Shown in pieces: positions 47,282-59,784 of a stretch of 64,000 nt of DNA. A program made the translations under genes and the position numbers. The stretch comes from Panagrolaimus kolymaensis (taxonomy: Eukaryota > Nematoda > Chromadorea > Rhabditida > Panagrolaimidae): NCBI GenBank assembly GCA_028622995.1, contig JAJQJQ010000008.1, forward strand, positions 2,542,001-2,606,000, in the 5' to 3' direction. The stretch's first letter is position 1. Every line of letters begins with the position of its first letter. The notes beneath the pieces were generated by a model. It saw only the letters and a list, made by a program, of their open reading frames with translations, did not search any database and was not told the DNA's origin.

Positions 47282-47524
47282 TCAGCTTCGGCTTGCTACA
47301 ATCGGACACAAAATTAAGGGTGAAAGAAAGCATGAAAAAAGTATGTCCTCTGTTCGAGCGGCAACAAGTTCCATTTGATTTTGAATATCACATTTTTGAA
47401 ATTTGATGGCCGCAGTTACTTTAACTAATGGTTTGGCAATGGCAAAATTAGGGAGAGCAGAAATAAATATAAAAACAATAAAAACTTGGAAGAATTTCAA
47501 TTTTGTTGAAAATTTCAGAAACAC
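47282..47524 (-). CDS. Putative small secreted protein
   Basis: A single frame of 80 aa starting with a basic/hydrophobic leader (KLKFFQVFIVFIFISALPNFAIA) that looks like a signal peptide with cleavage after AIA. The remainder is polar with three Cys and a hydrophobic end. No relatives recognised and no introns seen. It could be chance, but the leader is better than most spurious frames here. Confidence 0.35.
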   Translation of the reverse strand: MFLKFSTKLKFFQVFIVFIFISALPNFAIAKPLVKVTAAIKFQKCDIQNQMELVAARTEDILFSCFLSPLILCPIVASRS

Positions 47525-48082
47525 AAAAATAAAAAAGTACGCTTAAAGACAATTTTCTCGCTTAATTTATACTTAAAAAATTTTGCATGATTTTTATAAA
47601 AAACAATGCTTCATAATTCTTCAAACGTGATCAATATTCTTTATCAAAAATTCTTTATTGCTGATTCAAATTTAAAAAAAATTATATAAACTATTGTTGC
47701 TTGAAAAAAATAAAATAAAGCAGGGAAAATCATATGTTTAAGGTCAACATCGATGATGCTACAAACAAAAAGTTTTTTTCGTCTTATTTGTTTTGATAAA
47801 GATGCTTCAAATTAAATAAAAAATAATAAATAAAGGTTGTTGCCTTGCAATTTTCTCTTCATTTTCACATTTTTTTAAACAAAAATTCAAAAAATTGGCA
47901 AAATAGTAATTTCTTCGGGTCATAATTTTAGCCCCCCAAAATGGGATTTTTGGATTAAACAAAATTATAAGTTTTTATAAAAATTAATCATGAAAGTTAT
48001 AATTTTGTCGGACTTAAGTCCAGAAAAAAAAATTTCATCAAAATCTTTGTAATGTTTTTTCCAAAGGTGTTGTACAACATAT

Positions 48083-49075
48083 TCAGCGAGCAAAACCTGA
48101 TCCTTGAGATGCCATATTCGCTCTTATACCTTGCCTTAAATTTCTGCCATGATGATAAGATACATTTGTGTGAGCTCCTTTTTGTACATTAGCAAAACTT
48201 TCCGAGTGATTGACTGTGCCTGCGAATAAAAGTTTACGAAAAAAGTAAATATTTCGTTAGGAAAGAAAATTTTTTTTAATTATTTTCAAAAAAATTAAAA
48301 AGAAACACTAAAAAAATTAAATATTCAAACAAAATTTATAAATTCTTTTTTATTCTCAGTTAGGGTAATTTTTTATTGAAAATAAAAAGTATTTATTAAT
48401 TCAAAAAAAAAGAAAAAAGAAGAAATGAGTTTTTTTTTAAATATGTTTACATTTTTAGTTACCTTTTTTCGTTAGCGTCGAAGCAAATATTACAATATTG
48501 ATTGATTTCTTTGCTGCGATTCGATCTTTTTTTTTCGGCTTTTGACAGACGTGTTGTTTTTGATATATATGGCGGACGTATGGAATGAAAGTTAGTTTGT
48601 GTTTTCCCTAAAGAACAAAAATTTAGATCGATAGTTCGAGTAAGAAATCGTAAAAAATGTATGTATAACGTTCGATTTGCTAATTTTTTTTTGAATATTT
48701 TTAAATAAAATATTTTTTTATTATTATATTGTGTAGAATTTTTGTAAAAAAAAAAATAGATAATTAAGACCAATTTTTAAATGTTTGAATATTCAATAAA
48801 AAATGAAAAACTTTTCTAAACTTTATTACGTCTTATTTTTTTAAAATTTTTGATAATACTCGTTTAAAAAACATTACAATAATCCTTAAGTTAACGTTTT
48901 TCATGCAATTGCAACGAAAAAATGAATGGAAAAAATTTCCGCTTGCTGAATGGATGACAAAATAGTAATAAAAAAATAAATAAAGAAAAAAACTCACAAA
49001 ATATTTTTTTTGGAAAATTACACATAACAAACATGTATTTTTTAAAAATATATAGAATAAAAATACTTGCTCCAT
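48083..49075 (-). CDS. Putative small basic protein, three exons
   Basis: Model: 49067-49075 (MEQ), 48463-48607 and 48083-48219, with phases agreeing, for 96 aa. The last exon (NVQKGAHTNVSYHHGRNLRQ, ending GSGFAR) has protein-like polar composition and good splice borders (TTCGCAG acceptor). The middle exon is Lys/Arg-rich; another frame through it reads an appealing QYCNICFDANEK but then stops soon after the next splice. The first exon is very short, so the 5' end is uncertain. No family recognised. Confidence 0.3.
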
Positions 49076-49251
49076 AATTGACAAAAAAAAAGCTAAAATT
49101 ATAGTATCAAGCTTTTTATCACTCTAATTCTTAAAAGTTTTTGGAGAGGAAAAAAGAAGAACAAAATGCTATAAAAAAGCCAGGAAAATTAGAAGCAAAA
49201 ACATAAATATTCAAACCCATATTTTCTAATTAAAAATTGGAACAAATTGAA

Positions 49252-49390
49252 AAATGAAATAAATGAAATAAATGAAATAAATGAAATAAATGAAATAAAT
49301 GAAATAAATGAAATAAATGAAATAAATGAAATAAATGAAATAAATGAAATAAATGAAATAAATGAAATAAATGAAATAAATGAAATAAAT
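49252..49390. repeat. 9-bp microsatellite (AAATGAAAT)n, about 15 copies
   Basis: Perfect AAATGAAAT repeats for about 139 bp. The open frame of EIN repeats across it is a by-product. Confidence 0.97.
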
Positions 49391-50764
49391 TTTCAAAGGC
49401 AACTACACAATTTCTTTTCTTTTTTTTTCGTTAAAAATGTTTTTTAATATCCTAATTATTTTTTAAATTTAATTTGTTAACTAACAATTCTTCAAGATTA
49501 ACAAGGTTTAATAAGTAATCCATAAAGAAAGTGGTTGAGAATACTCTGATTTTTGGACTTTCATCTGTTGTAAGGTTTCAGTCTTTTTTTTCCCATTTTT
49601 TTGTTTGGTGTTACTATAGATCCGCCACATCAATGTTTCAAAAGCAACCATTTTAAATTATATAAAACTTCTGGACGATTAAAAAAATTAGACTCTTTTT
49701 TTCAGGTAAATTATAAAAAATTTTAAGCCTTTTTAGAAGGAAAATATATTCTAGTTTAAAAAAAAAAAATTAAAACATTACTATAAACTTAAATATTCAA
49801 ACTTTGCTTTTATAATATAAAAATCATAAAATCAAACATAGCGGAAATTTCTATTAACGAAAAAAAATCTGCGAGTTACACGTTTCATTTTTTTGTTACA
49901 TTTTTTATTTCAAAGACGTGTTTGTCTGTTTTTTTTTTCATTCAAAAAAATAAACTTGTGATAGAACGTTTAGACATCTGTCAAAAAAGAGAAAAGAATG
50001 AAAGGCTGGCTGTTCAATAAATAAATATAAAAAAAAGTTTCTTTTAAAAAGGAAAAAAATTATATTTTGCGTTATTGATTTTTTTGAATATTTTTAATTT
50101 CAATATTTTTTATTGCTTTTTGTAAAACTTTTGGCAGAATAAACGGACACCACAAAAACCCGTTTAAAATTAGGAAATAAACGAATAGTGTGTTAATTTT
50201 GTTTTAAAAGTTGATCTTTGAATTTTCTTCCGAATAGCAAATATGTAAAACGCCAAAAATATTTATCACCTAGAAGCGTTTTACAAGAAAATATGATAGC
50301 AATCAATATATAAAATTGCTTTGAGCGCTGGCTCTTATCAAAAAGATGATTCAAAAAAATAAAAATAAAATAAACAAAGTCATTGATGCTTGTTTACTTA
50401 TGAAATGGCTAAGAAGAAAAAGAGATAGAACAATATTTTCTCTTCATAATAAATATCATATTCACATTCCAAAAAACTTAATTTTGTGTTTTAAATTATA
50501 CTTCTGTCAGTGTTTGTGAACTTTCCATTTTTCCACTTCCATAAACTTCCGCTTCCCGACTGAAAACAGATACTATCAATTAAATATATGCCGCACCTTT
50601 TCTTATAAAAAAATATATATTTTAAAATTGATTGTTTCTGATAACATTTTTTTACCTTTCGGAAAAATGACATGGATGTGTGTATTGAATGAGTGATAAG
50701 CAATGCACAAAAAACAAAAAACCAAAATCATTTTATTGTTAGTTTTAATCAAATTTTTTGAAAA
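49391..50764. other. Intergenic, no gene seen
   Basis: Strongly AT-rich upstream region of the vWA gene, with long homopolymer runs and only short spurious frames. Confidence 0.5.
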
Positions 50765-53700
50765 ATGAAGCTGTTGTTGTTGTTAAAATTATTAGTGATT
50801 TTCATTTTCATTGAAAAATATGGTAAAAAATTATTAATAACAAAAAACTCTTAAACTTCTTTTTTTTACAGCGGTAAATGGACAACAATATTTTCCATGT
50901 CAAAGTTGGATTAGTTTTTCGTTTGATGATTCAAACACTCTAAATGCAAATAATTTTTTGGTAAAATTAAAACAAATATATTTCTAAAAAATAACGCTTC
51001 TTTTAGACACAATTATATTTTATTTCATCTGCTATTGCAGGAATCAATCATCCTGAAAGAATTCAAGTAGTCGGCGCTTTTTCAGAAGCTGTAATTTGGA
51101 ATAGTGGATTATCAAATCAACAAATACGAAACTCTGTAGTTAACGCCCCGCAAGGAAATGGACCGTATAATCTTCGAGCGCAGTTTGCTGAATTAGTAAC
51201 AAACATATACCGTATAGAAAATAATACAGTGCCAACGGGAGCTTTAGTTTTTATTTCTGATACTTCGGATGCTGCTCTTGCTGGAGCTGAACAATTTATG
51301 AATCAACTCTCAGGCATTCAGTTAACTTTTATTTTACTTGGACCTAATGCAGATGCCTTAAAATTAACTGATTTTTCTTCGAATTTTATTTTTTGGTCTG
51401 ATCTTTCAAAACCGCAACCAGATAATTGGGATACGTTGTTATTTGCAGCTTATGGATGTAAGTTGTTAGCTTTGTCCATTCCATTTGCGGTTTAAAAACT
51501 GAGATGTAAAAACTTTTTCAATATGAGTTAAAAATAATGAGGAAAAAAACAAGTAAAATTTCACAATTTTTTTGCAGGCAATACTGTAGCAACGCCCTCT
51601 CCATCATTACCAACAACAGGAGTTCCATATTATCCATGTCAAAGTTGGATAAGTTTAAATATTGATGATTCAAATAAACTTGATCCATATGACTTTGTTG
51701 TAATAAATAAAATTAAAAAAGTATTCATTTTTAGATTTTAATTAAAAACTCTTTTAGACTCAATTAAACTTTATTTCATCAATAATTGGTTCACTAAATC
51801 ATTTTGAAAGAATTCAAGCTGTTGGAGCTTATTATGAACCTGTTTCATGGAATAATGATTTATCCCTTCAACAAATTCAAACTGCAATCGATTTAACAAA
51901 ACAAGGCGGACCATATCGCCTTCGAAATACTTTAGCTACTTTACTCACAACATTAGGTGGAATTCAAGCAGGAAATATTCCGATTGGAGCAATGATTTTT
52001 ATTTCTGATACTTCCGTTGATGCTCTTGCTGGAGCCGATCAATTTATCAATATTTTATCTAATGTTCGAATAACTTTTGTTTTACTTGGCCCTGACGCGG
52101 ATGCTTCAAAATTAACTAAATTTTCAAATAATTTTATTTATTGGACTGATTTATCGCAACCTGAACCTCTCAATTGGAATGCTTATGCTGGACCCGCATA
52201 TGGATGTTTGTCATATTTATTATTAGGTGATTTAAAATTAAAAGTTTAGGTATAAATGTTGGTACGTTGACGACGCCGGCAACTACAACAACATCCCCAC
52301 CTTCAACCGTTAATCCATATATTTCATGCAAAAATTGGATTAGTTTTTCTTATGATGATTCAAATACGTTGAAATATGACAACTTTAAAGTTTGATGAAA
52401 CATGTTTTTTTTTCAAACAACTACATACATTCAATTTTTTATAGACGCAAATGGACCTAATTTCAAGCACATTAAAAATGCTCAAATATCCAAATTCACT
52501 AAGAGTTGAAGGTGCATACACCGAAGCAGCTACGTGGAATAGCGGATTATCAATTTCTCATATTCAAACAAATATTAATTCTATTAATCAATCATCAATT
52601 TCGTATTCTCTGTTACAACAATTTGGAACCTTATTAACTGGCGTAAATTCTTTGGGCGAAACAGAATACCAAATTGGAGCACTTATATTTATTTCTGATA
52701 CCTCTGATTTCGCCCTTTCTAATGCATATCGATTGTTTTCTGGTTTAAACAATGTGGAATTTACTTTTGTTTTGCTTGGGCCAAATGTTGATGCTTCAAA
52801 ATTAACAAATTTTTCTTCGAATTTTATTTATTGGTCTGATTTGAAAAAACCACAACCTGATAATTGGGACTCTTTATCATTGGCAGCTTATGGATGTTTG
52901 TTTTAGTTTCATAAATTTTAAAATCAATAAAAATTTAGGTTCAAATTGGCCAACACCGACTCCTTATATTCCTTGCCAAAGTTGGATAAGCTTTGGTTAT
53001 GATGATTCAAACGTTTTAAATGCAAATGATTTCAAAACACAGCTTGCTTTTATTTCCACAGCGATAGGAGCTTTAAATTATTCTAATCGTCTTCAAATAT
53101 ATGGAGCTTATACTGGTGTAGCTTCTTGGAATAGCGGCACAACAATTGATCATATGCAATCCTTTTTAAATTCTACTGAACAAACTGCAAATCCTTATTC
53201 CCTTTTACAAGAATTTGCGACTTTACTCACAGGAATTAATTCTCTAGGAACTACAACTTGGCCAATTGGTGCATTAATTTTCATTTCGGATACTTCTGAT
53301 AATGCTCTGGCAAATGCCGATCATATATTCCCTCAATTAAGCGGCAAAGTTCGACTCACATTTGTTTTGCTCGGACTCAATGCTGATTTGTCAAAATTAA
53401 CGCAGTTTTCAAACAATTTCATTTATTGGACAGATTTATCGCAACCACAGCCAGACAATTGGAATATTGCATCTATTGCAGCTTACGGATGTTAGTCTTT
53501 TTTTTTTAACATTAAAAATATTTATGAGTAAAATATTTAGGTTCCAAAACTACACTGGCACCTTCAACATTTTCACCAACCATTCCTTATGTACCATGCC
53601 AAAGTTGGATCAGCTTTTCTTTCGATGATTCAAATATATTAGATATCAGCGCATATTCAGTAAAAAGAAAATGAAAAATATTTTAAAAATAATCTTGCTA

Positions 53701-54187
53701 CTTTTAGAATCAAATAGATTTCATTGTCACAGCATTTGGAAGCTTGAACCATCCGGAACGAATTCGGGCTGGAGGTGTTTATAATGATTTATTTGATTGG
53801 ACTAATGTATTTTCCATTTCTCAACAACAAACTATTCTAAAAACTACAAATCAAACACAAATGTCATTTGATTTGAGTCAACAATTTTCATGGATTGCTA
53901 ATGATATTCAAAATTTAGAAGGAACTAATTTCCAAATTACAGCTTTAGTTTTTGTTTCTGATACTTCCGACGCAGCCCTTGCTGGAGCCAATCATTTTTT
54001 ATATGCATTAGAAAATGTTCAATTAACTTTTATCATGTTGGGCCCAAATGTTGATTCAAGTAAATTGACACAATTTTCTTCGAACTTTTTAAATTGGCCT
54101 GATCTAACTGAGCCTCAACCAGAAAATTGGAACCCAACAACCGCGTCAGTGGCTTATGGATGCTCAAAGAATTTTAATTTAAACTAA
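50765..54187 (+). CDS. Secreted protein with five tandem vWA-like repeats
   Basis: Ten exons: 50765-50822, 50872-50960, 51007-51457, 51578-51699, 51758-52205, 52250-52389, 52445-52895, 52939-53490, 53541-53659 and 53708-54187. They give 969 aa, starting with a signal peptide (MKLLLLLKLLVIFIF). Each of five ~180-residue repeats opens PCQSWISF(S)(F/Y)DDSN, has a middle (V/I)FISDTSD(A)AL-GA, and ends NF-W-DL-PQP-NW then AYGC. SWISF-DDSN and FISDTSD correspond to the first strand and third MIDAS loop of von Willebrand A domains. The metal site is altered (DDSN for DxSxS), so ion-dependent adhesion may be weakened. Short Thr/Pro linkers separate repeats. Such domains in nematodes often accompany C-type lectins; none is present here. 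Probably an extracellular binding protein. Confidence 0.88.
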
Positions 54188-54612
54188 ATAAATAAAAAAA
54201 TAATATTGTTTTCGTATCGTGTTTTATTGAACAAATAAATTAAGAGAAAAACTTTAAACTCTTGTTAACAATAATAAAACTTTTTTTAAATACAAATTTG
54301 TTAATGACGTTGTGAAATATGAATCATCGATGATCATGATCATCATCAAATTTTATTTTTTATTCACTAAAACGATCGAGAGGTTTTTTAAAGAATGATA
54401 AGAAAAAATCAATAAAAAGACGACATGCACCTAATCTTCATGTTTTATTGTTTTTCGGTATCTTTCTTTGATTGTAGATGACGTAAGTGGTGGTTGGTGT
54501 CTCGGGTCAAGAATAATAAAAAAAGAAGTAACGTTCAAAAGGAAAATAAAATGTGTTGAAAATTTATTCTATTATTTTTTAATTTTTTTAATGAACAATT
54601 TAAAAATTGAAA
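54188..54612. other. Intergenic upstream of Hsp70-like E
   Basis: AT-rich, with a palindromic GATGATCATGATCATC run near 54329. The conserved TATAAAAG block of genes B and C is not found here. Confidence 0.45.
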
Positions 54613-57336
54613 ATGGTCAATCACTTTGGAATTGTCCCCTCGACGGGTAATGTGGGTGTTTATAATGAAAAAACTAAAAAATCGATAGATTTTAAAATTG
54701 ATGATGGTAAGTTTTTAAAATTAGTTAAACCGAGTTTGCCTTTTTGAGAAAAAAACAAAGTTTCACAAAAAAACTTTTATTTGTTGATATTTTCTTCAAA
54801 TACATAAATCCTTTTTTGTAACATAAATTTATATTAATTAATTAATACTTTTTAGTGGCCCTAGATGCATTTAATAAAATTGATGAAATGTTTGAACAAA
54901 TAAAGTCAAAAATTAATAATAAAGAAAAACTCGGATGTACTTGCATTTATTTATGGGAAAATTATAATAATGAAATTCGAAAAAAATTTATTGAATGTGG
55001 CAGAATTCATGGGTTTATGAATATTCAAATTATTGATTTTTATACGTTAGTTTATTTAAATTATATTTCTCAAGCTAATTTTCAACCAAAAAATGGTGAT
55101 ATTATTTTGATTTTATGGTTGGGTAATTGTTATATATGGAAAAAAGAAAAGTCCAAAGCAAAACTACTAAAATGTTTATAATTAGCTTCACCAATTACAA
55201 GAAGAAAATTAATTAGCCTAAATGAAAGCCGTGAATTTGATAAACCACCAAATTTAATAATTTATGATAAAAATTTTGAAACTGATTTATCAACTCTAAA
55301 ATCAATTTTTAATAATGCGAAATATTTTTTGGCTCATAAACATTTAATTGAATTTGAAGCTGCATTAATTAAAGCAAGAATAAATGGTGGAGATAAAACG
55401 CTCAAAGAATTTGACGCAAAAACTCATTTAAATATAAAAATGAATGAACAAATTGATATTTTAATAAATCAAAAAAAATTATTTTCCTTTCAAGAATCTC
55501 AATCTTTACCTTTGGAAAAAGCATTCAGCGTGTCTGTTGAAAATGATATAAAAATTTTAGAAGTAATTTTTATTCAATCAAAAATGTTGCCCAAAAAAGC
55601 TATAAAAAATTTATGAAAAAAATATTTTTTAGATTTCTGTTGAAGCAATATTTTATGAAGCTATAAATATTACTCCTGAAATGATAAACGATGGAAAAAT
55701 TGATATTGTGTTGAAAATCGATTGTCATAATATTTTTTCTACAAATTTTTCCAATGTTGCACGCATAGAACCTCCAAAATATAATTATCTTCCAATCAAA
55801 CGTAAACCTAAAGTCGAAACAAAACATAATAACACGAAAGAAAATAATGGTAACGATTCATTTATAGTCAAAGTAAGGTTATGCCAAAAAATGCACAGTA
55901 TAAATATTTTTTTAAGACTATTTACGTTATACCTAAAAATATAAATGTATTTTCTTGTGAATTCAATGCAGTTGGAATAGATTTGGGAACTTCGAGATGT
56001 TGTGCTGCTGTAAATCGTCGAAATGGAATTGAAACGGTTGCTCTAGAAAACACCGGAGAAAGATTACTTCCGTCTTATGTGTCGTTTAGTGAAGAAAAGG
56101 AAAAATGTGGCCAAATTGTTGTGAATCAATTGCAACATTACTCTAAATCAACCATATTTGATTCAAAAAGAATTATTGGAAGGAGTTTTCACGAAGTTAA
56201 TATAAGTGAAAGTTGGCCTTTTGAAGTCATTAACGTCAACGACAAACCATTTTTACAATGTGAAGGAAATAATACTTTCATAGAAAAATATCCTGAAGAA
56301 ATAGCTGCAGTTTTATTAAAACATATCAAAGAAAAAGTTGAAGACTTTCAAGGAAAAATATTGGATGAAGTTGTGATTACGGTACCTGCAGCATTTACAG
56401 AAAACCAAAAAGAAGCAACTATTTTTGCGGGAATTTTAGCAGGCTGGAAAACTGTACATTTATTACCGGAGCCAGTTGCAGCTTCCATTGCTTATTTTAT
56501 TGGCCGCGAAATTCCTTTGAATTTTAATATCTTACTTTTTGATTTTGGTGGCGGCACTCTTGATGTTTGCATTTTTAATGTAGCTAAAGACTCTTTGCAA
56601 ATAATCGGCCAAAGTGGTGATTCTAATCTCGGTGGAAGAGATTTTGATGATCTTCTTTATAAACATTTTTCTGGGATTTTAAGAAATCAATTTAATCTCG
56701 ATGTTTGGCCAAATGATAAATTAAAATACCTTTTGTTGCAAAAATGTATGGATATTAAGCATACTTTGAGCGCACACGAAGAAGCAAGGTAATTTATTTG
56801 AAACTTAACTAAATTTATAATTGTTTAAATTTTTTGCAAAACTTTTTATTAGAAAATCGAAACAACGAGAAATTAAAAATTTATTATTAGAAATAATCTA
56901 AAGTTTACTGATTTTGATATCGGTCAAACGATTTTTGGATTAGCAAAAATATGGTAATATTTTTGAAACCAAATCTTTAAAAAGCTACAGCCCTTTTTTC
57001 GTTTTTAGATTAGATGTAAATGATTTTATTTCGACGACAGATGAAACTCTTATTATTACCCGTGAAAATTTTGAAGAAATGTCCATGGATTTATTAAATA
57101 AAATTAAAGAAGTCATAATGGAAGTTCTAGCAGATGTAAATTATTCTCCCTCAAAAATAAATAGAATTTTATTTTCTGGCGGAAGTTCTCGCTTGCCAAT
57201 GGTTAGACTTTTACTTATGCAAATTTTTTCCAATGCTGAACATTGTTGTGAAGAAAACCCAGATGAAGTTGTGGCCATTGGAGCCGCTTATTATGCCTAT
57301 CATTTACTTTCAAAAACTTTGCAAGAAGAGGGATGA
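54613..57336 (+). pseudogene. Hsp70-like double-domain gene E, single in-frame TAA
   Basis: Exons 54613-54706, 54856-55562, 55633-55872, 55917-56788 and 57009-57336 join in one frame of 747 codons, but codon 140 (55179-55181) is TAA. Everything after it stays in the family frame (EAALIKARI, then IDIVLKIDCHNIF in SBD-beta), so the stop is recent, a sequencing or allelic variant, or read through. The NBD from ~366 keeps GIDLGTS, FDSKRIIG, LLFDFGGGTLDV and NLGGRDFD; the adenosine motif is altered to ILFSGGSSRLP. Exon 3 has a family-unique basic insert (KRKPKVETKHNN). The last intron is long (220 nt). It ends QEEG, with no CaaX. A downstream start could still give an NBD-only product. Confidence 0.75.
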
Positions 57337-57714
57337 TTTAAAAAAAAACTTTTATATATATACGAATGATCTTAAAAATAAGTTTAAAATATGACAAAAA
57401 AAGTATAAAAAAATGCACTTAAATTTTTTTACATAACTTCCAAACTTAATAATGGATTTTGCATATAACTGATTGGAGGTTTTCACCGATTGCAAAAAAA
57501 AAATAATGAAAACTATTTAACAAATTAAGAACAAGAAAAAAGGGAAAGATTTTTTTATGTAAAAGCCATTTTGTAAATATAATTTTTTTCTAAATGTTGT
57601 TTTATTTTTATTTTTGCAGTTACAAAATAAAAAATATTGGAATTGAGCCATTTACAAAAATTGTTGTATTTTAAGAATTTTAAATATATAAGTATCATTT
57701 TGTGTTTTCAAAAA
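57337..57714. other. Convergent intergenic
   Basis: AT-rich space between the ends of Hsp70-like E and the tetraspan gene. No gene was seen. Confidence 0.5.
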
Positions 57715-59665
57715 TTAATATTGTTGAGCAGGTGGAGGTTGAGTTTGATTATTTGGTGGAGGAGGATATGTATTAGAAGGAGGTGGATATGTGACATTAG
57801 TTGATCCATGTTGTTGAATATATATTCTTGCTGAATGAAGAATAAACAATGCGAAAATGGTGTATGCAATGGTAATTAAAAATATTCCAGAAAACATAAA
57901 ATCTTAAATTATTATTAATTTTTTTTTGACTTATTTATAAGAAACTAAAAACTTACGAAGGAATGAGAAATCCGCAATTATTTTCAAAAAGAAAAAAAGA
58001 ATCATCCAAAACATTTGAAACATAATGTTGATGGCCTTAAAAAATTAGCTAACTTGAAATTAAAAATTTTTGTATGGTATTTTATTTTTTGAAATATCTC
58101 GAAGCGAAATTTTTCAATTTAATTGTTAAAACTTTCAATGTGATTTTTTAATATGGAAACTTACCAGAATTATTTCAGCTATAACTAAAAATCCATGTCG
58201 TTCATTAATCAATCCGAATAAAGCAAAAGCATAACTAAAGATAAGACCAAAGCCGCCAAAACTATAAAATCCATTCCAAGCAAAAAAATACCAAAATAAT
58301 GCAAAAAATGACCATCCTATTCCTACGATGCATACACCTTTCGCGACCACCTAAAAAAAAAAGATGTATCAGAGGGATATTTTTAGAAAATTAAAAAAAT
58401 GTTTACTTTTATGTCATAACCAAATAAATCGGTTCTTGTTGGAATCACAAATGTCATGGTTAAGTTCGCGACTTCGCTATAAAAAAAAATCGGTAATTAT
58501 CAAAGAAAATTTAATTTAAAAATGGAGCTAATAAAATCACAAAAAACCATTCCTAAATAATGAAAAGTCATCAAAAAAAGAGTTAGGGTTCAAAGTCGTT
58601 AGTTTTTGCAGTTTTTCTTTTTTATATAGCGCTTTCCAAAATAAAATAAAACAAAAAAAAAATAAAAGATAAGTTAGTTGTTGGTTGCTAACTATGCGAA
58701 GAAAAAAAGAGAAAAAAAAGAAAATAAGCATTTTTTTCTTCTTTAAATAATCAATAAAAAATAAGTTTCTTAGTTTTTTTTGTTATCAATAAAAAAATTG
58801 TTTTTCAATAAACTAAAAACTTCTCCACTTCCTTTTTTGGTGACTGACTGAATGATAAACATGAAAGCTTGCAAAATGATGAGGAAAGAAGATGGAGAAA
58901 AAAAATATATAGCAAATATAGGCGAAGTCAATGAACAATGATTTAAAAAAAAATTTTAAGCTTATTTTTAGAATAAATTTAAATCGAAAAATAATGCTAC
59001 AACAAAAATAAAGCTTTTGTAAAAATTCACAAAATTGAAAAAAGCAAAAGAAAAAAAAAAAGCGAGTGGCGGAATAAAAACTGGGAATCAAATGGGTTGG
59101 TTGGTTTACAAAGTAACGAAAAAATGTGTATGAAAATGAAAAAATATATACATATTTATTTTTTTCTCTTTCGTTTAAAATAAAAAAAGTTTTGGCTTGT
59201 TGCGAAAGTTTGTGTGTTAGTCATTCAATCACAACCACAAAAGAACTTTAAAAAAATATATGAATAATATTTTTCTCAAAAAAAAGAAAAGAAAAAAAAA
59301 TAAAATAAAGCAGTTTCATTGATGGAAATAATATCGAAGAGAAAAAATGAAGAAAGAAATGAGCATTAAAAAAATCTGAGGTTTCGACAGGGAACTAATT
59401 CAATAGAAAATCTAATATATTTTTTTTAAATTTACCTTTTTGAGATTTTGAAGCAAAAAAATGATTGTTTAATTTTGATTTTATTTACAAAATACTGATT
59501 TTGAAGGGAAAAACAAAAGGAATAAAAATCATTCGATTTGTTTTGCCGAGTCGAAAATTAAAGATGATGAAAGCAATCCTTCAACTCACTTTGCAGCCAT
59601 TTGTCATTGCAAAATAGGCATAAATCATTATTTCAAAAAGACCCAAAAAGGCGATGAAGATTGTT
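57715..59665 (-). CDS. Four-transmembrane protein with Pro-rich C-terminal tail, 5' part uncertain
   Basis: Supported exons: 58407-58476, 58165-58350, 57957-58035 and 57715-57902, phases agreeing. An upstream exon at 59590-59665 encodes a first membrane helix (IFIAFLGLFEIMIYAYFAM) and is followed by a GTGAGT donor, but its phase does not fit the 58476 exon, so at least one exon in between is missing from this model. Further helices are in the VVAKGVCIVGIGWSFFALFW/LIFSYAFALF exon, FQMFWMILFFFLKIIA and FMFSGIFLITIAYTIFALFI. The cytosolic tail is YPPPSNTYPPPPNNQTQPPP, with PPxY-like potential. This resembles small tetraspan membrane proteins common in nematodes. Function unknown. Confidence 0.65.
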
Positions 59666-59784
59666 CTTTAAAGCATTTTTAAAAAAATATATTTAATAAT
59701 TTTTGGCATAATGCAACTCATTTTTTCCAGATATAATCAAGGCTAAAAATTTTATTTTCTTTAATACTTTTTGCTTTGAAAAAA

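Noticed and set aside
48463..48607. Zinc-finger gene suggested by QYCNICFDANEK
   Set aside because: That frame reaches a stop soon after the only good splice; the alternative frame fits both splice phases better, though still weakly.
49247..49447. Frame encoding EIN repeats
   Set aside because: Produced by the 9-bp microsatellite.
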